Assembly (NCBI GenBank): GCA_021323795.1
Contig: JAJPKH010000272.1
Coordinates: forward strand, 1-56,408
Source: Acidiferrobacteraceae bacterium
GTDB lineage: Bacteria > Pseudomonadota > Gammaproteobacteria > Acidiferrobacterales > Sulfurifustaceae
Length of the DNA stretch: 56,408 nucleotides
Direction: 5' to 3'
The notes beneath the pieces were generated by a model. The model was not told the DNA's origin. It made no database searches and saw only the letters and a program-made list of their open reading frames with translations. The position numbers and the translations under genes are program-made. Positions 8,571 through 18,235 of the stretch are shown one piece after another. Position 1 is the first letter of the stretch; each line of letters opens with the position of its first letter.

Positions 8571-9509
8571 CTAACTCTTCGGCTCGAACTTCCGCAGGTA
8601 TTCTTCGAGCTCGTTGATTCGGTTTTCGATGTTGCCGCGCCGATCCGTCGGTTTGCGCTCGGGCTCGGCGGCGCGCTGGGCCGCGACCTTTGTCGCGGCC
8701 GCTCCCTGCCATAGCAGTTTGGCGTCGACTTGTGCCGGAGCGGGAGCACGCAGGGAGGGATGCAGCGGCGGCCGATCTTCCCAGCGCAAGCAGGCGGCGG
8801 TGACATTATCGCAGGCGTCGCCCATGCGCTTCTCGGCGGCGGAAATCATTTCCTCCATGCCGTCGTCGATCGTCGATGACGAGAGAAACCGCGCGATGTC
8901 GTCGGTGCTAAGCGCTTCCCAGAGTCCGTCGCTGCAAAGGAGCAGCGTATCGCCGGGCTTCAGCAACGTCTCTTCGCTCAGGCTGATGCTCGGGTCGCCG
9001 CTCCCGCCCAGGGAACGCAGGAGATAGCTCTTGCGCGGGTGCTGCGCCATTTCCTCCTCGCTGATCACTCCATCGCGGCGTAGCTCCTCGATGGTCGAGT
9101 GATCCTCGGTCCGCTTCAGCAGCCGCCCGCCCCGGAAATGATACAAGCGACTGTCGCCCACATGCCCCCAGTAGGCGAAACCCTCCTGTACCAGGCAGAG
9201 CACGCAGGTGGTGCGCGCTTCGAGCGGCGGCACGTGCGCCTTGGCGCGCGCGACGACCGTGTGGTGCGCCTTGAGCATTGTGAGTGCGAGGAACGCAAAC
9301 GGATCCGGGAGGCGCGGCTGCTTGATTCCCTGGAAGAGGCGTAAGACGGTCTCGACGACCGTTTGGGCGGCCAGTTCGCCGCCGGTGTGGCCGCCCAGCC
9401 CGTCTGCGACGACGAGCAAAACGGCGTTGTGCCGCTCGGCGATCCCGACCCGATCTTCGTTGGCGCTGCGCCCGCCGGTGCTCGAGAGCTGGGCAACCCG
9501 ATATTTCAT
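8571..9509 (-). CDS. PP2C-family Ser/Thr protein phosphatase
   Basis: A 312-residue protein starting at ATG 9509 (MKYRVAQLSSTGG). Metal-binding and catalytic motifs of PPM phosphatases are present in order: NEDR, VADGLGGHTGGE, GHVGDSRLY, LCSDGLWE and CDNVTA. The last ~50 residues leave the catalytic fold, pass through a basic/Ala-rich stretch and end in a short predicted coiled coil (NRINELEEYLRKFEP), possibly for dimerisation or partner binding. No membrane segment is visible. The gene starts 8 nt after the stop of a Ser/Thr kinase gene on the same strand, so the two probably form a reversible phosphorylation module. Confidence 0.93.
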   Translation of the reverse strand: MKYRVAQLSSTGGRSANEDRVGIAERHNAVLLVVADGLGGHTGGELAAQTVVETVLRLFQGIKQPRLPDPFAFLALTMLKAHHTVVARAKAHVPPLEARTTCVLCLVQEGFAYWGHVGDSRLYHFRGGRLLKRTEDHSTIEELRRDGVISEEEMAQHPRKSYLLRSLGGSGDPSISLSEETLLKPGDTLLLCSDGLWEALSTDDIARFLSSSTIDDGMEEMISAAEKRMGDACDNVTAACLRWEDRPPLHPSLRAPAPAQVDAKLLWQGAAATKVAAQRAAEPERKPTDRRGNIENRINELEEYLRKFEPKS

Positions 9510-9517
9510 CGCGTGAC

Positions 9518-10456
9518 TTATTTGGCCCAGGGCAGCTTCAGGAACCGACCGAGCACGCCGCCCTCCGGCTCCGTTTCCGGCGCCGCGGGTTGCGCGAGAA
9601 TGTCGAGCAGCTGTTGCACCGTCTGGGGTCGCTCGATCTGATCGACTTTGAGACACCAGTCCACCGCCTCCAGCAGTTGCTTCGAGTAGCGCCCGGCGTA
9701 GACCTTCATGGCCGTCTTGTACTTGTCCCGTTTGGCCCGCTCCGGAGCGGGCGGCGGCGACTTGCCGCTCATGCAGGCCCACATGGAGGCGCCGATGGCG
9801 TAGAGATCCGTCCACGGACCCAGATGGCCGCGTTTGTGCTGTTCGATCGGCGCGTAGCCGAGCGTCAGCGTGTGGGCGCTGAGCACCCGGTTTTCACGAT
9901 AGGCGGGTTGCGCCGCCCCGAAGTCGATCAGCAGCGGTTTGCCGCCCGGACGCAAGAAAATGTTCGCCGGCTTGATGTCGAGATGCAGCAGATTACTGGC
10001 GTGCAATTCGCGCAAGCCGAGCAAGAGCTGCGGGAACACCGTGCGCAGGAACTTTTCCGAAAGCCCGCCGCCGCGCTGTTTGATGTACGACCCGAGGTCC
10101 TTGCCTTCCTCGTAGCTCATGACGAGGTAGACGGTATTGTTGTCCCGGAAGAAGTCGAGCACCCGCACGATGCTCGGATGGTTGATCCGGGCGAGCGCCG
10201 CCGCTTCATCGAAGAAGCGCTTTATGCCCTGCCGAAACGTTACGTCGGTTTCGGCGGAAAGGCTCTCGACCGATTCGTCTTCGGCGCGCCGCGCCTGGCT
10301 GCTCGGGAGATACTCTTTGATGACGACGGGGCGTTGTTGTTGGCTGTCCTCCGCCAGATAAACGATGCTGAAGCCGCCGCCGCCCAGGGTACGCACGATG
10401 CGGTACTGCCGCAGCACGTAGCCGGGGGGCAGGGCGTTTTCCATTTTGGTTTTCAT
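9518..10456 (-). CDS. Hanks-type Ser/Thr protein kinase
   Basis: A 312-residue cytosolic kinase, taking ATG 10456 as start; ATG 10444 is an alternative. The Gly-rich loop LGGGGFSIVY (residues 24-33), the ATP-anchoring Lys47 (VIKEYL), the catalytic loop HLDIKPAN near residue 157, the DFG motif (LIDFGAA) and the APE-like LGYAPIEQ are all present, so it should be active. The catalytic loop has Leu instead of Arg before the Asp (a non-RD kinase), suggesting that activation-loop phosphorylation is not required. There is no transmembrane or PASTA/sensor domain. It is co-transcribed with the PP2C gene and divergent from yicC. Substrates are unknown. Confidence 0.93.
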   Translation of the reverse strand: MKTKMENALPPGYVLRQYRIVRTLGGGGFSIVYLAEDSQQQRPVVIKEYLPSSQARRAEDESVESLSAETDVTFRQGIKRFFDEAAALARINHPSIVRVLDFFRDNNTVYLVMSYEEGKDLGSYIKQRGGGLSEKFLRTVFPQLLLGLRELHASNLLHLDIKPANIFLRPGGKPLLIDFGAAQPAYRENRVLSAHTLTLGYAPIEQHKRGHLGPWTDLYAIGASMWACMSGKSPPPAPERAKRDKYKTAMKVYAGRYSKQLLEAVDWCLKVDQIERPQTVQQLLDILAQPAAPETEPEGGVLGRFLKLPWAK

Positions 10457-10565
10457 GCGGGCGGGTTTCCGCTTTAAGTATAGAAGGCCTTTCGAGCGCG
10501 GCGGTCGTTTGGCCGGCTTGGGTTTTCGGTTTACCATCGCCGCCAAGCAAGCCAGCGACACCCGT

Positions 10566-11429
10566 ATGACTCTCAGCATGACCGCTTTCGCCCGCGCCGC
10601 CGCCGATACGCCGGCGGGCGGGTTGACGTGGGAACTGCGCTCCGTCAATCACCGTTACCTGGAAATAAGCGTGCGCCTCCCCGAGGAGCTGCGCTCGATC
10701 GAAGCCGCCGTGCGCGAGGCCGTCGGGCGGCGTCTCGAACGCGGCAAGATCGACGCCACGCTCAGGCTCCAGCCGACGGAAGCGGGTGCGGCGCCGTCGC
10801 TCGACCGGGTGGCCGCGAATCAGCTGCTGGCGGCCGCGGAGGAAATCGCCGCGCTCGAGGTGGGCCTGGCGCCGCTCTCCGTGAGCGACGTATTGCGTTG
10901 GCCGGGCGTGCTGCGCTCGCCCGCCCTGGATGCGGAGTCGCTCGGAGCGCGAGCGCTCGAGCTTCTTGCCACGGCGCTCGAGGAGCTGGTTGCGACGCGC
11001 CGGCGCGAGGGCGAGCGGCTGCGGGCGCTCATCGAAGAGCGCCTGCGCGGCGTCAAAGCGCTGCTCGGCCGCTTGACGACGCTGCTGCCGGACGTCGCGC
11101 GCGACTACCGTCAACGCCTGGATGCCAGGCTCGGCGAGATACGTGCACAGCTCGATGCGACGCGCCTGGAACAGGAAATGGTACTCTTCGCGACGCGCGC
11201 GGACGTGAGCGAGGAGTTCGATCGGCTGCAGGCGCACGTCGGCGAGGTCGAGCGCGTGATCGGCCGCGAGGGCCAAGTCGGACGGCGCCTCGATTTCCTC
11301 ATGCAGGAACTGAACCGCGAAGCCAACACGCTCGCCTCGAAATCGGTCGATCTTCGGCTCACGAACATTGCGGTCGAGCTCAAAGTGCTGATCGAGCAAA
11401 TGCGCGAGCAGGTGCAGAACATCGAATGA
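10566..11429 (+). CDS. yicC: YicC/YloC-family endoribonuclease
   Basis: A 287-residue protein, the same length as E. coli YicC, starting at MTLSMTAFAR. The N-terminal YicC domain (SVNHRYLEISVRLPEELR) and the C-terminal DUF1732 domain (GRRLDFLMQELNREANTLASK) are both complete. Family members have been reported to act as endoribonucleases affecting small-RNA turnover. It overlaps gmk by 4 nt (ATGA), reproducing a conserved yicC-gmk pair. About 109 bp separate it from the divergent kinase gene, which must hold both promoters. Confidence 0.94.
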   Translation: MTLSMTAFARAAADTPAGGLTWELRSVNHRYLEISVRLPEELRSIEAAVREAVGRRLERGKIDATLRLQPTEAGAAPSLDRVAANQLLAAAEEIAALEVGLAPLSVSDVLRWPGVLRSPALDAESLGARALELLATALEELVATRRREGERLRALIEERLRGVKALLGRLTTLLPDVARDYRQRLDARLGEIRAQLDATRLEQEMVLFATRADVSEEFDRLQAHVGEVERVIGREGQVGRRLDFLMQELNREANTLASKSVDLRLTNIAVELKVLIEQMREQVQNIE

Positions 11430-12055
11430 CATCCACCGGACACGTCGCGGACCAGAAAGGGCGGCTTTATATACTCTCCGCCGCCTCGGGCACGGGGAAG
11501 ACCAGTTTGGCCGATGCGCTCGCGAAACGTTTTCCCGATGTCGCGCTTTCGGTTTCCCATACCACCCGTGCGCCGCGACCGGGGGAGCGGCATGGCGTAC
11601 ATTATTACTTCGTCACGCCGGCCGAGTTCGAGGCGATGGCACAGCGCGGCGCGTTCCTCGAGCACGCCGAAGTCTTCGGCCATCGCTACGGCACCTCGCA
11701 CGCGGCGGTCAACGATCTCCTGGCCAAGGGCAAGCGGGTGGTATTCGACATCGACTGGCAGGGCGCGCGTTCCATCAAACGCGCGCAGCCCTCGGCGGTG
11801 GCGATCTTCCTGCTGCCCCCGTCGCGCGCGGCGCTCGAGCAGCGCCTCAAAGATCGCCGGCAGGACGCGCCCGAGGTGATCGCCCGCCGCATGCAGGCGG
11901 CCATCGACGAGATGCGCCACTACAGCGAGTTCGATTACGTCGTGGTCAATGACGACTTCGAGCAGGCCCTGGCGGACGTCGGTGCGATTCTCGAGGGGAT
12001 GCCCGAGAAGCGCCGGCCGATTAGCTTGGATATCGCCGCGTTGCTGCGTAATTAG
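11426..12055 (+). CDS. gmk: Guanylate kinase
   Basis: A 209-residue enzyme that phosphorylates GMP to GDP. The P-loop ASGTGKTS is at residues 20-27. GMP-binding segments SHTTRAPRPGE and GVHYYFV, and the VVFDIDWQGA motif are present. The start ATG overlaps the yicC stop. A hairpin follows about 24 nt after the stop. GMP kinase supplies the GDP/GTP pool used by SpoT/RelA, and spoT lies just downstream in a separate or read-through unit. Confidence 0.97.
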   Translation: MTSTGHVADQKGRLYILSAASGTGKTSLADALAKRFPDVALSVSHTTRAPRPGERHGVHYYFVTPAEFEAMAQRGAFLEHAEVFGHRYGTSHAAVNDLLAKGKRVVFDIDWQGARSIKRAQPSAVAIFLLPPSRAALEQRLKDRRQDAPEVIARRMQAAIDEMRHYSEFDYVVVNDDFEQALADVGAILEGMPEKRRPISLDIAALLRN

Positions 12056-12078
12056 CCGTTTTGTCTGGAAATACCGCC

Positions 12079-12102
12079 CCGTCGTCAGTAAGATGACGGT
12101 TT
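12079..12102 (+). terminator. Possible intrinsic terminator after gmk
   Basis: CCGTCGTC and GATGACGG form an 8-bp stem (one G-U) around a 5-nt loop, followed by only three T residues. The hairpin is clear. The short T tract makes termination uncertain, so read-through into rpoZ-spoT is possible. Confidence 0.35.
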
Positions 12103-12254
12103 CCTACGAAGCCGCGCTCCCGACCCCGCCGGCTTCGATCATAATGAAGTGCTCGCGCCTTGCCTCGCTCTTTTGTCCTTCTAAGAGCAGGGATGGAGAC
12201 GAAGGTGCACGCAGCGCTTTATGCGCCATACTTTAAACTGTAAAGAGGTAACGC

Positions 12255-12551
12255 ATGGCCCGTATTACCGTCGAAGATTGTCTGGAAAACGTGGATAACC
12301 GCTTTCAGCTGGTTTTGGTCGCCGCCAAACGCACCCGCCAGCTGAGCAGCGGCGCGGAGCCCTGTGTCGCCAAAGAGAACGACAAGCCGACTGTGCTCGC
12401 GCTGCGCGAGATCGCCGCCGGCTTCGTTACCAACGCCATACTGGACGAGGAGAGCCCGCAGGCCGGACTCGAGGCAGATGAAGACGCAACCGAGCAAAAC
12501 CCGGCCGCCGACCTCGCCGCCAAGCCGGGAGACGGCCCCACCACGCACTAG
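12255..12551 (+). CDS. rpoZ: RNA polymerase omega subunit
   Basis: A 98-residue omega subunit beginning [20 protein letters not shown], the strongly conserved N-terminus that clamps the beta' subunit C-terminus. The typical ALREIAAG block follows, then a less conserved acidic tail. A GAGGT ribosome-binding site lies 8 nt before the ATG. In gammaproteobacteria omega is also part of the ppGpp binding site 1 on RNA polymerase. Here it overlaps spoT, the ppGpp enzyme gene, by 74 nt in another frame. Confidence 0.96.
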   Translation: MARITVEDCLENVDNRFQLVLVAAKRTRQLSSGAEPCVAKENDKPTVLALREIAAGFVTNAILDEESPQAGLEADEDATEQNPAADLAAKPGDGPTTH

Positions 12552-14769
12552 CGCAGGCGTAGCGGCCGAGCGCAACCCGGCGGCGGAAGCAGCGCGGCGT
12601 TCCGGCGGCGCGCCTGAGCGTTTCGAGATCGACGATCTCTGCGCGCTGCTCGGGACTTACCTCGAACCCAAAGACGTCGCCGATATCCGCGCGGCCTACC
12701 GCTTCGGCGCGGAAGCGCACGAGGGCCAGCGCCGCGTCAGCGGCGAACCGTACATCTTTCATCCGCTCGAGGTGGCGCACATTCTCGCGTCCATGCACAT
12801 GGACGCGAAAAGCATCATCGCCGCCATCCTGCACGACGTCATCGAGGACACCAAGACCGCCAAGGAGGGAATCGCCCAGGCGTTCGGCAAAGATGTCGCC
12901 GAGCTCGTCGACGGCGTCTCGAAAATCACCCGCATCGAGTTTCAGAGCCAGGAAGAAGCGCAGGCGGAGAATTTCCGCAAGATGCTGCTCGCCATGGCGA
13001 GCGACATCCGTGTCATTCTGGTCAAGCTCGCCGATCGGCTGCATAACATGCGCACGGTCTCCTTTCTGCCGCGCGAACGGCAGCGGTCGATCGCGCGCGA
13101 GACGCTCGATATCTATGCCCCGATCGGCAACCGTCTGGGTGTGCGCCAATGGGCGATCGAGCTCGAAGACCTCGCGATGGCCACGCTCTATCCGCTGCGC
13201 TATCGCATTATCGTCGAGACGATCCGCCGCCGCCGCGCGAATCGCAAGGCCATCGTCGAGAAAGTGCGTACGGCAGTGCTGCAGCAGCTCGAGCAGGAAG
13301 GCGTCGCGGCGGAAGTGACCGGGCGCGAGAAGAACGTCTACAGCATCTATAAAAAGATGCAGCAGAAGAAGCTCTCGTTCGACCAGGTGTATGACGTCTA
13401 CGGCTTTCGGATAGTGGTCGATAAAGCCGACACGTGTTACCGCGTGCTCGGCATGCTGCACAGCCTGTACAAGCCGATCCCGGGGCGTTTCAAGGACTAC
13501 ATCGCCATTCCCAAGGCGAACGGTTACCAGTCACTGCACACGGTGGTGTTCGGGCCGTTCGGCGTCTCGATCGAGCTGCAAATCCGCACCCGCGAGATGC
13601 ACCGCGTCGCCGATGCGGGCGTCGCCTCGCATTGGCTCTACAAGAGCGGCGAGGCCGGCGGCGACACCATGCGCCAGCGCGCGCTGCAGTGGCTCAAGGA
13701 TCTGCTGGAGATCCAGCAGAAGGCAGGCAATCCGCATGAGTTCCTCGAGCATCTCAAGATCGACCTCTTTCCCGACGAGGTTTACGTGTTCACGCCGAAC
13801 GGCGAGATCAAGAAGCTGCCGCGCGGCGCAACCGTCATCGACTTCGCGTATGACGTCCACACCGATATCGGCAACCGCTGCGTCGGCGCCAAGGTGAACC
13901 ATGAGCTGGTGCCGCTGCGCACGACGCTCCGAAACGGCGATCACGTGGAGATCCTTACCTCGAGCTCGGGCGCTCCGAATCCGTCTTGGCTCGATTACGT
14001 CGTGACCAGCCGCGCCCGCGCGAACATACGCAGCTTCTTGAAAAACCGGCAGATCGGCGGCGCCGTCGATCTCGGCGCCCGATTGCTCGAACGCGCACTC
14101 AAAGATCTCGGGGCCAACATGGAGGAGCTCAAGGACACCCAGCGCGACAAGTTGTTAAAGAGCCTGAAACTGGCGAGCTGGAACCAGCTCCTGAGCGATA
14201 TCGGTCTCGGCAATCGCGTGCCGGCCGTGGTGGCGCGCCAGCTGGTGCCGGCCGCCGCGCCGGAGGCCGGCGGTTTTGCGTTCACGCGGCGCTTCCGGGA
14301 ACTGCTGAGTAAAAGCAACAAGGAGACGCCGCTCGCGATCCGCGGCACCGAGGGCGTGGTGGTTACTTACGGGCGCTGTTGCCGCCCGATACCGGGCGAC
14401 CCGATCCTCGGCTTTCTTTCGTCCGGACGCGGTATCGTCATTCATACCGAAGACTGCCCCAACGTCGCGAAGTACCGCAAGCACCCGGATCAGTGGATCG
14501 ACGTGCGCTGGGAGCAGCAGATCGAAAGCGTCTTCCCGGTGACGATTCGGGTCGACGTGCGCAACAACCGCGGCGTGCTTGCCTCAGTCGCCGCCGTCAT
14601 CGCCGAGCAGGACGCGAACATCGACACGGTGTCGTTCGACGACCGCGACGGCCGCTACACCACGATGGAGTTCACCGTCGAAGTAAAAGACCGCGTCCAT
14701 CTCGCGAGCATCATGCGCCGCATCCGCGCGCTCGACACGGTCGTGCGCATCAACCGCAAGAAGGGCTGA
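12478..14769 (+). CDS. spoT: Bifunctional (p)ppGpp synthetase/hydrolase SpoT
   Basis: A 763-residue protein if translation begins at ATG 12478, the only ATG in frame before the conserved HD domain. This start lies inside rpoZ and gives a ~50-residue unconserved leader. Domains: HD hydrolase ([10 protein letters not shown]; catalytic HDVIEDT near residue 119), synthetase ([30 protein letters not shown]), TGS ([18 protein letters not shown]) and a C-terminal ACT domain. The RFKD signature, rather than RelA's EXDD, and the intact HD motif mark a hydrolase-competent Rel/SpoT-type enzyme. It makes and degrades the stringent-response alarmone. The gmk-rpoZ-spoT order is conserved in gammaproteobacteria. 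Confidence 0.96.
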   Translation: MKTQPSKTRPPTSPPSRETAPPRTSAGVAAERNPAAEAARRSGGAPERFEIDDLCALLGTYLEPKDVADIRAAYRFGAEAHEGQRRVSGEPYIFHPLEVAHILASMHMDAKSIIAAILHDVIEDTKTAKEGIAQAFGKDVAELVDGVSKITRIEFQSQEEAQAENFRKMLLAMASDIRVILVKLADRLHNMRTVSFLPRERQRSIARETLDIYAPIGNRLGVRQWAIELEDLAMATLYPLRYRIIVETIRRRRANRKAIVEKVRTAVLQQLEQEGVAAEVTGREKNVYSIYKKMQQKKLSFDQVYDVYGFRIVVDKADTCYRVLGMLHSLYKPIPGRFKDYIAIPKANGYQSLHTVVFGPFGVSIELQIRTREMHRVADAGVASHWLYKSGEAGGDTMRQRALQWLKDLLEIQQKAGNPHEFLEHLKIDLFPDEVYVFTPNGEIKKLPRGATVIDFAYDVHTDIGNRCVGAKVNHELVPLRTTLRNGDHVEILTSSSGAPNPSWLDYVVTSRARANIRSFLKNRQIGGAVDLGARLLERALKDLGANMEELKDTQRDKLLKSLKLASWNQLLSDIGLGNRVPAVVARQLVPAAAPEAGGFAFTRRFRELLSKSNKETPLAIRGTEGVVVTYGRCCRPIPGDPILGFLSSGRGIVIHTEDCPNVAKYRKHPDQWIDVRWEQQIESVFPVTIRVDVRNNRGVLASVAAVIAEQDANIDTVSFDDRDGRYTTMEFTVEVKDRVHLASIMRRIRALDTVVRINRKKG

Positions 14770-14840
14770 AGCCGGAACGGGTCTTGCATTCCCAAGAATC
14801 GCCGCCGACACTCATGCGCTCGTACAGGAGCGCAACGACC

Positions 14841-15230
14841 ATGTCTTTCAAACAACCGATCGCTACCGCCAGTGCCCCGAAGGCCATCGGCACGTATTCG
14901 CAAGCCGTGCGCGCCGGGCAAACCGTTTATCTCTCCGGTCAGATCCCGTTGAATCCGCAGACGATGGAGCTCGAGGTCGATATTCGGGCGCAGATCACGC
15001 GCGTCTTCGAGAACCTGCGCGCCGTGGCGCGCGCCGCGGGCGGCGATCTCGACGACGTGGTCAAGTTAAACGTGTTTCTTACGGACCTCGGGCATTTCGC
15101 CCTCGTCAATGAAACCATGGCGCGCTATTTCTCCGAGCCCTATCCCGCGCGCGCGGCAATCGGCGTGGCGGCGTTGCCCAAAGGGGCGGCGGTCGAAATG
15201 GACGCCATCCTGGTCCTTTCCGCCGATTAA
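14841..15230 (+). CDS. ridA: Reactive intermediate/imine deaminase RidA
   Basis: A 129-residue member of the RidA (YjgF/YER057c/UK114) family. Conserved pieces include [37 protein letters not shown], the substrate-carboxylate Arg in [16 protein letters not shown] and the C-terminal VEMDAI. It hydrolyses 2-aminoacrylate and related enamines/imines released by PLP enzymes. The start chosen is MSFKQPIA; an upstream in-frame ATG at 14814 is possible. The stop codon is directly followed by the GTG of recG, suggesting coupling. Confidence 0.95.
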   Translation: MSFKQPIATASAPKAIGTYSQAVRAGQTVYLSGQIPLNPQTMELEVDIRAQITRVFENLRAVARAAGGDLDDVVKLNVFLTDLGHFALVNETMARYFSEPYPARAAIGVAALPKGAAVEMDAILVLSAD

Positions 15231-17339
15231 GTGCGCGCGCCGTCCGTGTCGGTCGTCGCCCGCGCGCCCGACCCGGCGCGCGCGCCGCTCACGTGCCTGA
15301 AAGGCGTCGGCCCCCGGCTGGCCGAGAAGCTGAAAACCCTGGGACTCGAGACGGTCCAGGACTTGCTGTTCCATTTGCCGTCGCGCTACCAGGATCGCAC
15401 GCGCCTCACGCCGCTCGGAAGTTTGAGACCCGGACAGGAAGCGCTGGTGGCGGGGCGGGTCGAACTGAGCGATGTCGTTTATCGAGGCCGTCGCGCGCTC
15501 GTCTGCCGCATCGCCGATGGAACCGGGCATTTGCATTTGCGTTTCTTTCACTTCAACGCCGCGCAGCAGGAACAGCTCGCGCGCGGGCGCTGGGTGCGGT
15601 GTTTCGGCGCCGTCCGTTTCGGGCCGGCCGGATTCGAAATGGCGCACCCGGAGTATTCCATCCTGCCGGCCGACGCCGCGCCGCAACCCGAGAATCATCT
15701 GACACCGGTTTATCCTTCCACCGCAGGTGTCAGCCAGACGAGCCTGCGTCGATTGGCGCAGGAGGCGCTCAACCGCCATCTCATCCACGTTACCGAGCTG
15801 CTGCCGGACAACGTGCGCGATGAATTGCGCCTGCCGAATCTTAAAGACGCGCTGGAGCTGGTGCACCGTCCGCCGCCCGGGGCCGATGTCGCCGCGCTGA
15901 TGAGCGGCAGTGCGCCGGTGCAGCAACGCCTGTCGTTCGAAGAACTGCTGGCTTACACCTTGAGCTTGCGGCGCGTGCGCGAACGGCTGCGCGCCGAGCG
16001 CGCGCCGCGGTTTGCCGGAAACGATGGGCTCATAAAGCAATTGCTGGCGCGGTTGCCGTTCGCGTTGACGCGCGCTCAGCGCCGCGTGCTGGAGGAAATC
16101 AACCGCGATCTCGCGCGCCCCGAACCGATGCAGCGTCTGGTGCAAGGCGACGTCGGCTCGGGCAAAACCATCGTCGCGGCGTGCGCCGCTCTGCGCGCGA
16201 TCGAAGCGGGCTATCAGGTCGCCTTCATGGCCCCGACCGAGCTTCTCGCGGAACAGCACTGCCGGAATCTCACCGAATGGTTGGCGCCGCTCGGTGTCTC
16301 GGTCGCGGCGCTCTCGGCGCGCGTGACCGGCCGCGCGCGCACGCAGACGCTGCTCGACATTGCGGCGGGCCAAACCGCGATCGCCGTCGGCACGCACGCA
16401 CTGTTCCAGGAGGGCGTGAAGTTCGCGCGCCTCGGTCTTATCGTCGTCGATGAACAGCATCGCTTCGGCGTGCAGCAACGGCTGCGGCTGCGCACCAAGG
16501 GGGAACACAGCGACGAGGCGCCGCACCAGCTCATCATGAGCGCCACGCCGATTCCGCGCACGCTCGCGCAAAGCGTTTACGCGGATCTCGACGTTTCCGT
16601 CATCGATGAGCTGCCGGCGGGGCGGCAACCGATCGAGACCGTGGCCGTCCCCGCCACGCGCCGCGCCGACGTCGTCGCGCGCGTGCACGAAGCCTGCGCC
16701 TCCGGTCGCCAGGCCTATTGGGTCTGTCCGCTCATTGAAGAATCCGAAGCGCTCGATCTGGAGACGGCGACGCGCACGGCGGAAATGCTGACGGAGGCTC
16801 TGCCGGACCTTACCGTAATGCTCGTGCACGGACGCCACAAGCCGAAGGAGAAGGAGCGCGTCATGGCCGAGTTCAAGCGCGGCAAGGTGAACCTGCTCGT
16901 CGCCACCACCGTCATCGAGGTCGGCGTGGATGTGCCGAACGCCTCGCTCATGATCATCGAAAACGCCGAGCGCCTGGGGTTGTCGCAATTGCATCAGTTG
17001 CGCGGGCGCGTGGGGCGGGGTTCGATCTCGAGCAGTTGCGTGCTGTTGTACCAGCCGCCGCTATCGGAAATCGCGCGCGAGCGCCTGGCGGTACTGCGCT
17101 CGACCAACGACGGTTTTGAAATTGCGCGGCGCGATCTCGAAATGCGCGGTCCGGGCGAGCTGCTCGGCACGCGGCAGACCGGCGTGGCGGCGTTCCACAT
17201 CGCCGACATTGCGCGCGATCGCGGATTGCTGCCGCGCGTGCAGCAGGCGGCCGCGCAGTTGTTGTCCGATTATCCCGAGCGAGTCGAGCCGATTATCCGG
17301 CGCTGGATGGCGCGGCGGGAAGAGTACGGCGCCGTCTGA
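15231..17339 (+). CDS. recG: ATP-dependent DNA helicase RecG
   Basis: A 702-residue branched-DNA helicase starting at GTG immediately after ridA. The N-terminal wedge/OB domain begins with LKGVGPRLAEKLKTLG and contains FHLPSRYQDRT. The helicase core shows Walker A GDVGSGKT near residue 306, DEQH near residue 407, and the late motifs TTVIEVGVDVPNA and QLRGRVGRG. The C-terminal MRGPGELLGTRQTG motif is typical of RecG. It processes stalled forks and R-loops. Length is slightly above E. coli RecG (693). Confidence 0.97.
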   Translation: MRAPSVSVVARAPDPARAPLTCLKGVGPRLAEKLKTLGLETVQDLLFHLPSRYQDRTRLTPLGSLRPGQEALVAGRVELSDVVYRGRRALVCRIADGTGHLHLRFFHFNAAQQEQLARGRWVRCFGAVRFGPAGFEMAHPEYSILPADAAPQPENHLTPVYPSTAGVSQTSLRRLAQEALNRHLIHVTELLPDNVRDELRLPNLKDALELVHRPPPGADVAALMSGSAPVQQRLSFEELLAYTLSLRRVRERLRAERAPRFAGNDGLIKQLLARLPFALTRAQRRVLEEINRDLARPEPMQRLVQGDVGSGKTIVAACAALRAIEAGYQVAFMAPTELLAEQHCRNLTEWLAPLGVSVAALSARVTGRARTQTLLDIAAGQTAIAVGTHALFQEGVKFARLGLIVVDEQHRFGVQQRLRLRTKGEHSDEAPHQLIMSATPIPRTLAQSVYADLDVSVIDELPAGRQPIETVAVPATRRADVVARVHEACASGRQAYWVCPLIEESEALDLETATRTAEMLTEALPDLTVMLVHGRHKPKEKERVMAEFKRGKVNLLVATTVIEVGVDVPNASLMIIENAERLGLSQLHQLRGRVGRGSISSSCVLLYQPPLSEIARERLAVLRSTNDGFEIARRDLEMRGPGELLGTRQTGVAAFHIADIARDRGLLPRVQQAAAQLLSDYPERVEPIIRRWMARREEYGAV

Positions 17340-17365
17340 CCGGCGGCTTTGTCGTTGGACTTTCC

Positions 17366-18235
17366 ATGACGCAGGCGATCGAACGTTTCAAGGATTACGC
17401 GGTGCTGATGCGGCTGAACCGGCCGATCGGCAGTTTGCTGCTGCTTTGGCCGACGCTGTGGGCGCTCTGGTTCAGCGCGCAAGGCCGGCCGGATTTGAAA
17501 ACGCTCGTGGTGTTTGTCGTCGGCGTATTTCTCATGCGCTCCGCCGGCTGTGTCATCAACGACTACGCCGATCGGGAGTTCGATCCCCACGTCGAACGCA
17601 CGCGCACGCGCCCGATCGCCGCGGGACGTGTACCCCCGCGCGAAGCCCTCGTTTTGTTCGGCGTGCTCTGCCTCGTGGCGTTCGTTCTCGCGCTTACGCT
17701 CAATCGCTTGACGATCCTGCTCGCTTTCGCGGGCGCCTTTCTCGCGGCCACCTATCCCTTTTTGAAGCGCTGGACGCATTTGCCGCAGTTCTATCTCGGC
17801 GTGGCGTTCGGGTGGGGAATTCCCATGGCGTTTGCCGCGCAGACCGATTCCTTACCGCCGCTCGCGTGGACGCTCCTCGCGGCGAACGTATGCTGGGCGG
17901 TCGCCTACGACACGGCGTATGCCATGGCGGACCGGCCGGACGATGTGCGCGTCGGCGTGAAGTCGACCGCCATTCTTTTCGGCCGCTACGACCGTCTCAT
18001 GGTCGGAATCTTCCACGCCGCGACGCTCGCGCTGCTCGCGGTCGCCGGATTCATGGCGGATCGCGGGATGCTGTACCATGGCGGGCTCGTCGTCGCGGCG
18101 ACCTTCGCCGTGCGCGAGCAATGGCTGATTCGAAACCGCGCCCGCGACGCTTGCTTCCACGCGTTTTTGGACAACAACCGGTTTGGGGCCGCGGTCTTTC
18201 TCGGCCTCGTGCTCGATTATCTGGTGATGCAATGA
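17366..18235 (+). CDS. ubiA: 4-hydroxybenzoate polyprenyltransferase
   Basis: A 289-residue integral membrane prenyltransferase of ubiquinone synthesis, which attaches the polyprenyl tail to 4-hydroxybenzoate. The first Asp-rich motif NDYADREFD and the second motif (YDTAYAMADRPDD) that bind prenyl-diphosphate Mg2+ are intact. So is the N-terminal MRLNRPIGSLLLLWPT. About eight to nine hydrophobic segments are visible. It lies 26 nt after recG and overlaps the next gene by 4 nt. No ubiC (chorismate lyase) is adjacent. Confidence 0.96.
   Translation: MTQAIERFKDYAVLMRLNRPIGSLLLLWPTLWALWFSAQGRPDLKTLVVFVVGVFLMRSAGCVINDYADREFDPHVERTRTRPIAAGRVPPREALVLFGVLCLVAFVLALTLNRLTILLAFAGAFLAATYPFLKRWTHLPQFYLGVAFGWGIPMAFAAQTDSLPPLAWTLLAANVCWAVAYDTAYAMADRPDDVRVGVKSTAILFGRYDRLMVGIFHAATLALLAVAGFMADRGMLYHGGLVVAATFAVREQWLIRNRARDACFHAFLDNNRFGAAVFLGLVLDYLVMQ

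Noticed and set aside
9510-9815. Extended N-terminus of the PP2C phosphatase
   Set aside because: It would overlap the kinase gene's 3' end, and the PPM fold begins directly after MKYRVAQ at 9509.
15066-16994. Very long antisense open frame opposite recG (642 codons)
   Set aside because: It is Arg/His/Gln-rich, lacks any family signature and lies wholly opposite recG, whose motifs are intact. Long antisense frames are expected in GC-rich coding DNA.
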